64,000 nt of DNA from Brienomyrus brachyistius (lineage: Eukaryota > Chordata > Actinopteri > Osteoglossiformes > Mormyridae). A program made the position numbers and the translations under genes. This document shows positions 10,903-25,900 of the stretch, piece by piece. Positions within the stretch are counted from its first letter, which is position 1. Every line of letters starts with the position of its first letter. Where the stretch lies: positions 16,151,191 through 16,215,190 of the forward strand of contig NC_064540.1 in the NCBI RefSeq assembly GCF_023856365.1, given 5' to 3'. The notes beneath the pieces are model-generated. The model worked only from the letters and a program-made list of their open reading frames with translations, was not told the DNA's origin and did no database searches.

Positions 10903-13900
10903 GGTTCAATTCAAATCAAAATCTTCATTTTTTGGAAAACCTAAACATGGTCTTACACATGTGACTTTTGCAATGTAATGATCATGTGCAATACCATGGT
11001 TTAAATCATTTAAACAAATGTTTATGTTTCCATCCATCCATCCATCCATCCATCCATCCATCCATCCATAATGTAGTCTTGCCTGCATCACAGGCTTGCC
11101 TGCACAGTTACCTGTATTGACCACCTGCCAGCCCACGGTGTAGGCTGTGCTCCCCTGGATGATGTATCCAGTGATAGGGCTGCCGTTGTCTCTGCCAGGA
11201 CTCCAGGAGAGCTGAGCAGTGCTGTCTGTCACCTCCTCCACCACCACGGTGCCTGGGGGCCCTGGGGGACCTGACTCGATCAGACAATTAGCAAAGTTAG
11301 TGTCGACACAGCAGCCGTGGCCCACAATGCCGTTCCACTACTCCATCAGCAATATCTAACCTTATTTGACTGACTATAATTACATATAAATTTCCTGCTC
11401 AACTGGGAAATAATTCAGGCTCTAAAGGTATAATTTCTGATTCTACTTTTAAACCTTTAAAATGACGTTTGACAGAAAAGGGGTTAATGCTTGGAGATGC
11501 TGATTTCCCTTGACCACTTCCAAGAGAGACATACATTTTTTTCCTCTCTTCCGAAGATCTAATGCAGCATTGTGATGTCTTGTGTTTCCCTGTGACAAAC
11601 TCTGACACTTAGATACTGCCTTATGCTGTACTGTCATCTGAAAATATTATTTGAAACATATAAGCCAAATTATAAAGCAAAGGGACATAGTGCCAATTGA
11701 AGGTGCTACATAATCCATGTCAAAATATAATTAGTCACTTATCCTGGACAAGGGTGGAGGGGAAGCTACAGACAATATAGAGCACAAGGTTACCAGTCCA
11801 TCAGTCCATTGCAGAATACACACACAACCTAACCTTAACCATAAGTAACCAAGCAAAATATGAGATTATTGGCATTTTTAGTTTTTTGCATTCACAGATC
11901 TTTGGGGATCATGAAAAATTGTTCCCACAATGTTTGAGTCTCCGCCTGGGTCACGTGTGTGTGGAGTTTGCATGTTCTCCCCATGTCGTCGTGGGGTTTC
12001 CTCCGGGTACTCCAGTTTCCCCGCACAGTCCAAAAACATGCTGAGGCGAATTAGAGTTGCTAAATTGCCCGTAGGTGTGCATGTGTGAGTGAATGGTGTG
12101 TGAGTGTGCCCTGCGACGGGCTGGCCCCCCATACTGGGATGTTCACTGCCTCGTGCCCATTGCTTCCGGGATAGGCTCCGGACCCCCGTGACCCAGTAGG
12201 ATAAGCGGTTTGGAAAATGGATGGATGGATAAAAACATAATGCACAGAGGCATGCATGCACACACACACATACACACAAACACACGCAGATTTTACTGAT
12301 AAGACTAACAGCTTTGGGAGAGAATATGCAAGACAGAGACAGAAGGTGCAAACTCCACACACATAGAGCAAGGCTGGGATTCAATCCCCCACAGAGTTAC
12401 TGTGGTACCAGCAATAGACATTTCACTAATGTTCATTCTATTCATTTATTACTCATTTTTATTTAAATGCTTCAAACTCGCAATTTCTTTTTCCAGAGAT
12501 TCACACTCAGTTTCACCCAGTAATGTCTATGCATAATAAAATCTTCATTTACTGTTTTAGACGCTCACTCTGATAATGTGCTTTTAGTGTTGTGAAATCT
12601 ACTCAAATCACAAAAAAGAAACTCGATTATGATCTTGTGGGTCTTTTAGCGCAAGTGATTGAGGAGAGGAAGAGGCTGCTTTTTGAAGTTGGGTCCCTTA
12701 CCTTTCACAACCACGACCGCAGCAGATGACAAACTCTCCACATCCGTATCGACAATGCACACGTATTTTCCACCGTGACGCAGCTGAATGTTGCGAATCA
12801 TCAAATCTCCCGAAGCAGCCTAAGTGGCAAAAATCCATCATCAATATTTGTGGGCAAGATAAATAAAATGACACAATATAACCCACATTCTCTCACGCGA
12901 GCGCACAAATCGCAAAAATATTCTAACATGTTCAGAAAAAATACAGAAAACATAAAAAGAAATATAATTATAGCAAATTATAAATGAAGAAAAAGGCATT
13001 TGGCTTTAGACAAAGAATAACACAGTAACGACAAAATGCAGATAAATAAACCCAACGCTGAGACGAGACATGGGCTCCGTAATGGTGCAGCGGCCTTGAA
13101 AACAGAAAACGTGTTTAATTGCTACTTCCACGTGCCAGAGTTTGCACAATCTTGGAAATTATTGTAAATGTCTGTGACATCTATGAAGAAGAAAGCTTGC
13201 AATAAAAAAAGACAAATAAATAAAATATGAATCATACTGGTGGTTGTTGTTGAATTCATAACTGTCCCCTCCGGTTTCAAATGGAAACCAACAAACAAAC
13301 TAGGTAACAGAGAACAAAGTGTTAATAAGTTGATAATTACACAGAGTTGGACAAAAGGGTGATTACACTCGCACTGTAGCTCCACAGATGTTTATTAAAA
13401 GTAAAATAAAGGCAGCACTGCTGAAAAAAACCAGTCAAAAACCAGGTTCCGCTGGTAGCTGGTTTTAGCTGGTTTAAGATGGTCATGTTCCAGCTCTTGT
13501 GGCTCTTTGATGGTTCGACCAGTTGACCATGCTGCTATGACCAGTTAAACCAGCTAGTACGAACATCATAAGCTGGTATCGCTAGCTAAACTATCAAACC
13601 ATCAAGCATAAACATCATCAAGCTGTTTTGTTCGCAGGGAGGCAAACGTGGGAGGTGACGTGGAGTTTAGGAAGAACTATGGCAAGAAAGTCAGCTTAAA
13701 AGGCGACACTGCAGTGAAGATCACTAGGGTTCTATAGAACGCAGTGCCATACAGATCTTAGGTCACGGATCACAGTCCAAAGTGTACGGTAAGCACCTTT
13801 CATATTTCCTAAAGTCATAAATTCATTGTGTCCAATTATCCAATGCCAAAGCAGAGATAATGCACAGCCAATTGTCTGGCTTTCTGTTTTCACACCAATC

Positions 13901-16900
13901 CCACTGTACCAGAAGCCATTTCCACCTCCCAGTGAACACGTGCAAGTGTGATATACAGCACAATTTCACTTGCTTGGCAGACACTTCTACCAAAATAGAA
14001 ATATTCTGCAACTGCACACACAAGGCAATACGCGAAACTCGGCCGCCCAGTGGGCAGTGAAAGTCTCCTGGTATTCGAGTCTGACTGCCTTCTCGGGCTA
14101 TGTAATTGTGCGGATGTTCTCATGTTTGGATTATTTTTTCTAGTATGCCCCTACAGTCCAAGGATGTAGGATAACTGCTTTCGGACAATTGGTATATTTT
14201 ACAAATGTATCTCTTATAAAAACAATTCAGGTTTAGTACAATGTCCAAAGGTACAACAGCTAACCTCCATGCACAATAGTACTTCCAGGTCTGGCACAAG
14301 TATGAAATTCTCAGAAAAGTTGGCTCAGTAACAATATGACCAAGAGGAGCCAACTGGACAAGCCTAGAGGCTGAGATTGATTTCTGAAGCCTCTGGACAA
14401 GGGTATCAGGCTACATCAACTACAGAGCAAGTACACACACTCACGTACAGATGCACGCACACCGTAAAGACATCTCAGACGCACTAACTCGGAACGGGTA
14501 CGACTGCAAACAGTAATATGGCACTATGTCATCTCAAATCATCCTATAGCGGCAATGTCATGATTATATCAACATCATTTATGCTTGTTAGAAATGCACC
14601 CAAGTGTATTTTCTTGGGCATATATGAGCATTTTTTATTCCTGTGTCATCCTTTTTCTTTTATATTTGCCTAAAATGAAAAACTGAATGTTAGATTTCAA
14701 AGACACAATGTAAAATTCCTGCAGTTCCAAAGGACGACTCTCCATTAACAGACAAACGAACAAAACGGGGTTTTACTGGGATTCTATGGCCAGTCTCATT
14801 AGGCAAAAATGGAGCATATTATTTTATCCTCGACTAAAAGGATTACATTTTCAGTAAACAATAGTATATTATTGTTTTGCTGAGCCATTGTCTTGGGTTA
14901 CTGTCTCTTTTTGTAGCCTAATTCATGACAAATTTAGTTCATTATGCTAGAGAAGGCAATAATGGTAAAAACTACAGTACATTTCAGACTATGCTCCACG
15001 TGCTATTTGGGTCTTGGTCCTGCACACAGAGCGCGGACATTATCATTGCTTCGATGTTTGTTCTATGACCTCTTGACAGTACTTGACATAAGGATCTGAG
15101 CATCTTCATACAGGAAAGGTATGCCGGCAGAGAACAAGTATGCATGATAGAAAGTCCACGGCCGAAGCTCATAGAATGAACCTCATATTTTAATAAAGTC
15201 GGGTAGCTGAAGGGCTCCCAGGAAAATTAATACAATTCATAGGCCCCCCAAACCACTGAGTCTAGAACTCCTTACGAAACATGCCTGTGGTGTTTTATTG
15301 CTAGACGTGATTCCCTTATCCTCATACAATGAATTTAAGTTGTAAACAATACATATTAAAGCCCTGACGTTAGGTATAATAAATAGTTTTCCAGCGAGTT
15401 TTATAAGATTGTGGGTCTCCATAAATTGCGTTTATGTTCCTTGAAAACACCCCCCCCAGAGCCTGCCCTGTCTTCATTTTCTGCTCACTTCCCGAACTTT
15501 GTCGACCCGATAATTAGACATGAATGACATGCAGATTCTCAGCATTTTCCCGAGCAGCGGGAACTCGGCTAATTAAAGTTAAAATAGTAGGAACAGGCCT
15601 GCAGCCATGAGTGACTCACCCCTCCCACTCTCTCAAAATGATCCACCTCCTTGTAGAAGTCAATCAGCTGGCCGTTGAAAGCCCAGGAGAAGGACACATC
15701 GAGAACTGGGTCACAGGCTATCTGGCAGGGCAGGACGATGCTCTCGCCGACTATAATCTCCATGTTACTCGGCCCCTGGATTATTTTTGTGGGCTCTGTG
15801 CCAGGAAGAGAAACAGGCTCCTTTTGTCATATTTCTTCAATGAAACACAGGTCATCTCAACGACAAGTATAATTAGTGACGGTAAATCGTTTCACACAAC
15901 CCCCACCCACACACACACAGGCACACATACACACGTTTGTACTTGCATCTTTGTGGGGACTCTACATTAATTTCTATGGGAAGAACTGTAATCCCAACAT
16001 GGCGACCCTAACCCCCTACCCAGCCTTAGCCTTAACCAAAAGTAACCAAACGAAATACGAGACTTTTGCCATTTCAGTGTTTTATTTGCAGTCACAGATT
16101 TTTATAAAATCGAGATTCCCCTAGCGAAGATCAAAAAATGGTCCCAACAATGTCAAAATGGCAGGTTTTCGCATTGCAGGATGTCCCCCACAGTGTAATA
16201 TACACATCGGACACCCAGAGCTGACATTGAACCCACAACCCTGAAGGTGTAAGGGTACAGTGCCGACCACTGAGCCACTCTCCATCGGTTCAAATGCCAG
16301 AACATTTGTGCTGTTACAGTAGTTTGTGGAATTACACTGACAGAACGTAAGGAGTTCCTGCATTTTATCCAGCATTGTTCTCTCTGAGATTTTGGAAAAA
16401 ACAAGCATTTGGGATTCTAGAAAAAAAAAGAAATCAAACAAATGGCCTCCTAGCTAACTATGTGAAAAATGACCAAACTGTCAGTAGCTATCAAGGATTG
16501 CCAAGTATTAACAAAAATTAAAGTAATAACAGGAAAGCATTTCTCAGTAGTATAGTGTCATACTACAGTAGCATACTCCTGTGACATTATGTAAGCTTGG
16601 AGACTAAAGACAGCAGCACGGCAATAATAATCACTTATATTATAATAAAGCCCTTTATTATATGGCTGATGCACAACTAAACAATCACAGTCCTATTATT
16701 GCTACAAAAAAACGAGATCATATGGTGCACAATCATACAGGAAAAGTACGAGAAAAATACGAGAAAATACAAATCATATTTTATAAATGAATGTCCTGCC
16801 ATTTGAAAATAAGTATCATGAATTTTATATCCAATTCCTCAACATAAAGGCAGGTGGATGGGCAGGCAGTTCTCAGGCTACGAACGAGATCCGGTCTTTA

Positions 16901-19900
16901 GGTCAAACTTGTAGGTAAGCTGGAACAGTAATAATACAGTACATAATAGCAATAATAATAATAATTATAACGATAATAATCCTGATAATAATAATAATAA
17001 TAACAGCAATAATAATAATAATAATAATAACTATTATTATAAAGTAAAAATGAAAGTAACTACACTCGGTATTGAGCTGCACCTAAAGCTGACAAACCGC
17101 TGAAGCCAAGCAATGTTTTCATGAGCGTCACAAAGTAATGTGTGTTTCTTATTATGAATCATCGCACTTAGCCTGAATTTTTTATATACAGGCTTTATGG
17201 AAGTCCATTCGGGTTGACCGTAAGACTGATATTATAACATCTTACAGGCAGAATGTGTTATTAAAAAGTAATAATAATAATAATAGTAATAATAATAATA
17301 TTAGCAACAATAATAATAAAGAGAAGCAAATAAAGAAATACTGTAAATATTGTTGTTATTAATATATGCAGATTTTTGAGACTGTATATCTTGGTTCCTT
17401 TCCTGAATAAACTTGCAGACTGCATAATTTAGTAAGCAAACATTAAAACCGTCTCAAGCAGGTATGAATAAGGTTTGGAAGGTATTTTTGTGTGCAGGAT
17501 GCTTATCTGATTTGCCCACAAGTCCACTGTAACCTACATTGAAGCGTTTGGGGTGTGGGTCCCCCGGGACGCCGCTCCCATTTATAGAAAGCAGATATGA
17601 AAGGATGAAAGGTAACGATATGAAAGGGATATGCATGAGGGTCTCAGAGCAGAGCTGCAGTACGACCTTGTGGGATGAAACAGCAGCTCAGCAAATGGCC
17701 AAGTCGGCATTAGAGCGGCGTGATCGCACTGCCTCCGCTCCGCGTAACAGACTGCGTGTTCATGATTACCATTCAAGTAGTCACGTCATTCTAAATCAGT
17801 GCAAAAGGACAGGACACTTTCACTTGCTCGCTAGATTAACGGCCAAAACAACAATTACTGCAGCATATCATTAACACATCTTTGCAATTTTTCTTTTAAA
17901 ATTGTTCTACCATAACTGCACAGCCATTACTTGCCATATAATTCAAAGATATTCAAATTTTTATTGCGCGATAGGTACTAGTAGCAGGACAGCACAAAAT
18001 ATTTTTCTAACACTATTAAACAAGGAAAAAATGCATAGGATATGCAGTTGGGTGGTGAATAAATGCAGCTGATTCTTGTACGTACATCCATCCATCCATC
18101 CATCCATCCATCCATCCGTCTTCTGACGCCAGGATCACTGGCTATTTTTAAATACATTATAATAGAACAGAACGTGTCATTATTCTTATTAAATATATTT
18201 CATGACAAACTTGCATGCATTCCTTTATTCCTAAATCTTACTTTTCAAATGAGCCAATGAACAGCTAACATTGAAAAGCGCAGCGATGGGACACACCTGT
18301 AACTAACAGCCTTCCCGTAGTGCTTGCAGTTCCGAACTGGTTTCGCGCTATACAAGTGTAGCTGCCACCATCCCGCCGGGTCACATTTGAGATCTTTAAT
18401 GTTCCGTTAGGATAGAGTGAAATCCTGGAAAAGAGAAGAGTGGGCCTGGACTCAGTCGAACCTTTGGCATTCTGAGTTACTGGAGGCACTAAATAGAGCG
18501 ACAGAAAACAACTGAGCATGCCCAGTAATCAAGTCTGTTTAAATCAAACAAAAATGAATTTAGACTTGAATGGAAAATGCTTATATTTTCTATACACGTT
18601 ATTGGTGTAATACCTTTACAACAGCCTGTTCCTTTCCTGCAGCTCACCAACAGCATATTGTATATTCTGAGTATGTCCTGCAGATGTTGTATTTTAAAAG
18701 CTTTTATTGATTGTGAATAATTCCTCAGAACAGCACTGCTTAAAAAAGCAGAATGACCGGCCGTGCTCCTTGTCTGATTTAGGCAGGAGATCTCTTCCTC
18801 TGTGCATTTTTAAACTCCAGGCTTTAATGGGATTCCATTCTTAAATTTAGCTTCCAGCAAATCAGTGGTATCTCCAAATGCGGGGCCAAGAAGGAACCAA
18901 AGATGGGGGGGGGGGGGGGGGGGGCAGTTATCGGTAAGACACTCGGCTAAAAGACTTTCACTCTCCCTCCAGGAATTATATTTTTAGATATTCAGAGTAA
19001 ATGGACTGAGATAATTCAAAATGACTAACAAATATTAGGTTCCAACATAAAACAGTAAGACTGGTTCAGAATTTCAGTTCTAACATATCGTAAATGTATA
19101 TATGACAAGTACCATTACTTAAAACAGTACTTAAAATTAAATATACTTATCATTCATATATTTTTTCATGTCTCCATATTGGCTACCGCTTAAGTCAGCT
19201 TCTGAATTACTGATCTTTTTCATCTATTACTATTATATGATTGTTTACATTTCAGTGAAATGTAACAGACGAGTCATTAATTGTTTTTAATGTAAAAGAC
19301 TATATTTCTTGTATTACTTAAAAGTTTTCTACAAACACATGCCTAGCCATGCATTGGTTAATGGTTAGGTATTATTTCCATTAAAAGTGCTCAGTCTGTT
19401 TTGTCACTGATATTAAACATGGCTAAACTTCCCATAAGCACTGGGATAACCGCATGGTATCAATCATCATATCGTAAATTACCTCTCGTTGGGGTGCAAG
19501 ACCTCATTCCCTTTCTTCCAGAGTTTAATAGCTTGGGGAGAAGCTTGGGGCTTGCACTCCAGAACGACCTCACTTCCTGTGCGTGCCTTCAGCACCGCCC
19601 TCAGCGTGTCGCGGGAAAAGCTGGGCGCTGAGGCTGCGGAAGGGGGAGGGGGAGGCAAGGCCGTGAGCCGCGTCAGTGAGATTTCAAGGAGGCAGCGTGT
19701 CACCGAGGCTGACTCGAGGCACACCCCCAGCGAGACGCACGCCGTTATAGGGCATCCCTCGCTTCAGGAAGCAGAAGCGAGGCTGTGGCTCTCCTGCACC
19801 GCATCACATCACCATCCTCATTAAGCTTTTTTCGGAGTTATTTATGAGTCGCCTTTTATCTTTGCTTCACAATGGAAATAGGCAGCCTGCGCCAAGCAGA

Positions 19901-22900
19901 AGCCTCTGTTTAGGATCTTGACGAGAGAGGCTTCCTCTCTTTCATCTGACAGGCAAACAGAGTCTTTGCAAATTGTCAACATCTCATCTGCCGGCTGCCT
20001 GCGCATCATTTGCAATGCATTAGATCCAAAAATCAATCAGTGAGACAAGAAAAATTAATTTTCTCCACTTTGTACCCATTGAAACTGCACTGAATTGAAG
20101 TTAATAACGGGAATTCGGGAGCGAAGCCTTCAGACGTACCCTAAGCAAGAACCTGACAGGGCCTCCTCACAAAAGCAGTTCCCCACACCATCGCAGTACA
20201 GCGAGCTGTTCAGTTAAAGTTCGGGATGCCTCAGAATTTCAATAATTTATTAGTGAGGCAATAGCAAGTGGGAAACAGACCTGTGAAGAGATAACATTAC
20301 CTAAGACCATCAATTCAGCACTGGAGTAGATAGTTCCATGTTTGTTTTCAGCGAAGCACTGATACATCCCAGCGTCTGACAGGTCCAAAGAGGAGACAGA
20401 CAAAACTCCATTTTCAATCATCAGCCTTCCCTGAGAGCGAGAGACAGAGATGCAGATCTGCGTTAGTGGAGCTGAAATAATCTGAGAGGCGTAACGTAAT
20501 AACCACCTATGCCGTAACAATAAGGAACAAAGGAGAATACCTGCTGACATCAGAATGTTAAGCTTGGTGGCACATTTTTGGATTTAGCATGAACGAAGCA
20601 GAATGTGGTGACAGCGGAAGCGAGGGAAGATGGTCAGTGACGTTTCACGTTAATTTCTTCAGGGATGAGGTGGGCGGCGGTACGTTCGTTACCTCGGTGG
20701 CGAGGATCTTCCCGTTCTTCAGCCAGCTGTAAGAGGGCTTTGGCTTCCCACTCGCCTTGCACTCCCAGTAGAGGCTGGTCCCCACGGAGACAGCTGTGTC
20801 CTGCATCGTCTGGATCCAGTGAGGCTTTGCTGCGGGAAAAGCACGAAATGCCGCTCTGACCGGGTGCCCTGGCGAGCAAACTCAGCCACGGACCGGCGGC
20901 GCCATCGTATTTAGGCCGCTTGGGGTTTGAGTGCTTCTACTGGGCAGAAATTCAATCTCAGGGCCAGTTAAAGGGCTTCCGCCTTTCAAAGGACACAGCC
21001 ATTTTGTCCTGGGGCAACCTGCCGTCTCCTTATGAGAACGTACATCTGTCTTAAACAGCAATGGGAGCATTATAATGCCACTTTGTTTTGCAACAAAACA
21101 CACTATAAATCACAGGCCTTCGCGGCTCCCCTCTGAGGATATAGCTGCCCTGTTTCGAGGGCACTTGCCTGGAAGTAGCTCAGCATCGCTGTCATCTGTT
21201 AACACGTGTGGCGCTCTTCATAGCAGCACTATGTCAACTTCCATTAGGAAAAGGCTTTATTTCCCACAGCCATGTGACCAGGGGAAGCGGAACAGTTACC
21301 GGACACAATTACTTCATGTGCATGCATACTCAGACGCTCCTGCACGCACACTTATATTCAGAAGACCAAATGTCAACTCATAAATCAGGGACTTATTGCA
21401 TCATATATCATTTGTCAGTTCTGTTTAAGTTCTACCCCCACGCTGACAGATGGTTCCCTTTGACCGCCAGCACAGACGCCCGAGGCACCTACAGTGGAAT
21501 GTCAGCCGGCCACGTGCCGTATTCTTTCCCCGGCTGTTTTCCGCCATGCACTCGTACGTCCCGGCGTCTTCCTGCTGGAAGCTGGGAATCTCTAGGACAG
21601 CACCAGAGTTCTTCACATTCACCTTGCTGGGAAATGGGACCCCATTCATTCTCCTCCAGGTGATTTCAGGGACTGGGCTAGACAGACAGACAGGCAGGCA
21701 GTCAGCAAGACAGGCAGGTAGACAGATGGAGAGGAAAACAGGCGGGTAGGCAGACAGGTAGAAAGACAGAAGGGTAGGCAGACATGCAGGCAGATAAACA
21801 GTCAGACAGAAAGATAAGTAAACAGCACTTCAAGGAGATATGTACCCTATAAAACCTATTAGGAAGAGTGTCATTAATAAAACTTTCCTGTTGTGAAACG
21901 CAATATTACCCAGCCTGCCACAATGACAGTCAAGCATGAAGGCTGCATCGGAATTTCAGTTCTTTCCCAAACTACCGGTATATAGTAAGGCATCGCGCTT
22001 ACTGATATCACTCCACAGACATACTTCACGGAGCTTCCTGTTCATAATCCCAACCTCAAAATCCTGAGTAAAAAACCCAAGATCGCAAAGGGACTCCCAG
22101 CTGAAATATCGACAAATGATTCTTCCAGTTGCCATTGATCATAAGCTGGCGTGAAACTAGTAGGATGCATCAACGACCTGCACACGGCCATCGGCAGGCT
22201 GAGAAAATGGCGTTTCTTTCATACAAGTGGATGGAGGAACTACTTGAAGCATATGAAATGCCCCCTGTCAGCCCAAGGTTGAGGGACTGGAGGGGAACAG
22301 AAACACACTCACTGATTGTAAACACTGCGTCTGACTTACTTTCCTAGAGCAAAGCACTCCAGCTTTACCACAGTGTCTTTGGCTGCAGGAATGGCATCAG
22401 GGAAATGAACTTCAATTTTTGGTTCATATTCGCCCATCGCTCCTATAATAAAAAGGAAAGGAGACACATGGAGATAAACAGAGATGTAAAAATAAACGTG
22501 GGAAGCAGGGAGCCAACTTATTATTTAAGATGTAAGGAGGCAAACCAGAACAACAACAATAATAATACTAATAATAATAATTATAGTAAGAATAAGAATC
22601 CTGTGACTCTTTATTGGACACCTTAAAATCGTACAGACGAATACTCCCATGATTTATGAACCAGTTGCTGTTGTTACTTCATTAGAGATTCATATCTGGG
22701 CAACTTGCAGACTGTCAGTAAATATTTTAATAAACTGGAAGAATATATTTGTGTCGCTCCTCGCCAGCCCATGACAAACGCAACGCAAAGGCCTTCAAGA
22801 GGACCGCTGTGAAAGATCGAGAGTGTGCTGCGTCTCCTGTGCACATTAAAGGAAGCGGTACTTTGCGGAAGACGTGGGACATGCGCAGTATCTTTTTACT

Positions 22901-25900
22901 CCATGGATTCATGTCCAGAGGACAGGCGGTGATCTTGAGGACATGTGAAGGTAAACACATGCACTGTCGTCGTGGTGACCTCACCGTCTGTCCTCAAGGT
23001 CAGCAGGGTAGGGGAGCTTAGGACTTTTCCCTTGGTGATGGAGTTGGTCACCACGCAGGTGTAGTTGCCTACGTCTGATGGTTCCACCTTAGCGATGTAC
23101 AGGTTCCCCGTCTCCTGAGATATGAACCGCCGGCTGTCTTGCTGTATGAAGTTTGGGTATTCATTAAACACCCAAGAGAAACTAAGCTCTGAGACAGAAG
23201 GGAAGAAATAAAACACTAGTTGATTACATAACTTTAAATCAACAGTTTAGTGAACGGTACATATAATAGTAATTAGAACAATAACACTAAACTGTTACAA
23301 TTAAAGGAAAAAGGTGAACACTGCAAATTGACACTGCAGACTCTTCACTGTGAACCTGTATTGAATTTATTTTGTAACACTAACTTTTTTCTGCGCATAC
23401 AATATATTTTGTAACATTTTACATTAACTCCACCTTCATAATGCATTCATTATGCCTTCACAGAACATTCAGTGCAGCACGTAAGTATACAAGCATTGTA
23501 ACATACCTTAACTATATGATTATGTTTGTTATTGATGTACATTAAAGCTTGCTGCTTATAAATGTTCTATGAATGCATTATGAATGAGCAGTGAATATTT
23601 AATGAATGCATTATAAAGACATTATGAAGGTGCAGTTAATGTAAAGCCTTATGTATTCATATACGAATTTACAGCCCATGCATAATAATAATTTTGAATG
23701 TCAGTATTTCCTTTTCACAGGATATTTTCAGAGAGGAAGGAATGCTCGGCGGACATGGCCGATAACTCTGCTGGGGGGTGAATGGATTACAATGGCCTGC
23801 CTTCGCCTAGGACACGGCCTGGCCTGCACCCAGGGGTCGCTGAGGATTTCCTGCTTGTTACACTGAGTTCCATGCCTCCGTCACTCATGTGGAGAGCACC
23901 AGTGCAGCATTCCGGGGAAAAAGAGCTTCACTGAGGAGAGCTATTCTAACAGAGAATGGTGTCCCTGAACCTATGAGGTGGGCAAAGTGACTCTTGTTCA
24001 CTCACAGGTCGTGTAAGTGTACCAAGTAACCTTTAACATCCTGGGGTCCAGGCCACGGATGCTGAAAGCAGATCAGTCTCATTAAACTGCTAAAGGCTGA
24101 ATCTCCTTCTTCAGCAGATATGACCATAAATGCTGTTAAAGAAATGTACAACCTCACTAGATGGGCTGGACTTATGGCCATTAAGATACCACATTACACG
24201 GCAGACAATGCACCCTTATTTAATCAAAACAATACTGATAAAAATATATAAAACATTCCGGGGCATAAAACAACCTATTGGAATTTCTTTGACATGTATA
24301 GGTAAATCGTGGCTGAAATAACCTTAAGGTAATACAGAACATGCATGCAGCAGCATTTCTGAAAGTGTTAGCGATGAGTTTTGTATTCAGTGAGTGACAG
24401 AACCATCGTACTGGAGATCTGATAGAGTGTAAGCTGCAGGAGAGGTTACAGTCTCTGAGTAGAAGGCTGTCAGCACGCATTTCACGCTGGCGGCTATGAT
24501 GTGATTCACACCAACTGTCATATTCGGGCTGGTTATAATCGCATCCGAGCACATCAGCAACCCACCGAGTGGATCGATTGGCTGTGGGAAAGAGCGCTTC
24601 CTCCTACTGTCTAATACGCGGCAGGTGTGCATTATTTAAATATGTAAATACATGTGATAACAAAGAGAAGAGCAAAAGCACATCTCCTGTTTCTATGCAT
24701 GTGGATTCTACAGACAAAAATGCACACAGTATAAAGCACTTGTCTAAATTTTCCCAATCAATTAAGTACAGCAATCTTTCGTCTACCAGCATATCAGTAT
24801 TTTTTTTGTTAGGGTTTGTGTTTTAAATGCCAAATCCCTACATTAAATTTGAGTTGGGATTACTGTGCAAACGATTAGTTAATCTTGGCTGAAATTGCAC
24901 CCTGCTGAATTTGGATTGGCTTGGAATTGGGTCAAGACTTCAATCTGAGGATAACACCCTTTCATTTTCCAATAGGTTTAGCTCTAATTGAATGAATGGG
25001 ATCAAATGGAAAAAAAAATACTAGTCCGTATGGTGTGATTTTATGTATTTTTCATTTCAGAATTCAGATGAAATGAAGCAATGGAACTATGCTTCTGTCA
25101 AACAAATGAATGAATTAGTTAATGAATGAACAAATTAACAAACCACATATGTCTTCAATCACAATTTTGTATCAAAAGGAAGTAAAATTAAGAAATATCA
25201 CATTTTTATTCACAAGAACGTTTCTGGCTCAGTTCGGTTTAGTCGACTCTCCTGTCACAATCTTTGGGCAAAAAGCACAGTTTAGTAGCTGTTGCTGTGA
25301 CAACGTATTCGAGCAAGCTGATTGGTCGCTGCTGAAACGACTCGTGGCACTGCCAGTACGGCGACTTTGTTGTGGCTGCATATAACTGACATTTTTTATT
25401 TATTCTGGTTGCCATCTGGTGTAATATGCTTTGTAGCAGATTACGTTTCGTTTACCAAATCAGTACATTTCAGTTCGTTCTTGCATAACTGAAAGCCTTT
25501 ACACAATCAGCAGACAAACTGGTCGTACACAGACAACACTTCTTCGGTAATAATAAAAAAAAGCAAAATAAAAACAACATTTTGTGTCATTTTTAACATA
25601 TTTCCCTGCATTTCTGCAGCATAATTTTTGGACAAAAAGCATGAAATCGCTAGACAAAGGTTAAAATCTATCTGCGAAGGACAGATTCATACAGGGTGTG
25701 AGAGACATCTTACCATCTTAGTCACCTACAGTATCAGCTCAGACCCTTGCCCCCACCTGAACAGCCATTTTGTTAGCCCTACCTCCAGAATGCATCGGGG
25801 GGCCACACAACAGCACCACGCCTTGTCCCTCACGCACCGAGACGGCACTTCTCAGCTGGGCTCTGAAATTCTCCAAGTCTACAATTGAAAATGATAAAAA

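Larger units (their letters stand above)
10682..11111 (-). other. intron between coding exons 14 and 15, dominated by two microsatellites
   Basis: Only 430 bp long, of which about 110 bp are tetranucleotide repeats (10832-10902 and 11031-11069). Confidence 0.85.
11271..12701 (-). other. intron between coding exons 13 and 14
   Basis: Contains a GTGGGGAC-type element fragment (11828-11934), a SINE directly abutting it (11935-12229), a CA-rich tract at 12256-12290, and a small fragment (12335-12410) that looks like the head of another SINE in reverse. Confidence 0.65.
15796..18296 (-). other. intron between coding exons 11 and 12
   Basis: Contains a GTGGGGAC-family copy with CA tract (15905-16205), a SINE head fragment (about 16225-16290), a Tigger-like MITE with AAT tracts (16863-17240), further AAT tracts to 17320, and a CATC microsatellite (18085-18117). 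Bases 17330-18060 show nothing recognised. Confidence 0.6.

Noticed and set aside
11878..12384. 168-codon minus-strand open frame
   Set aside because: Covers the SINE and its CA-rich flank; composition is that of the repeat.
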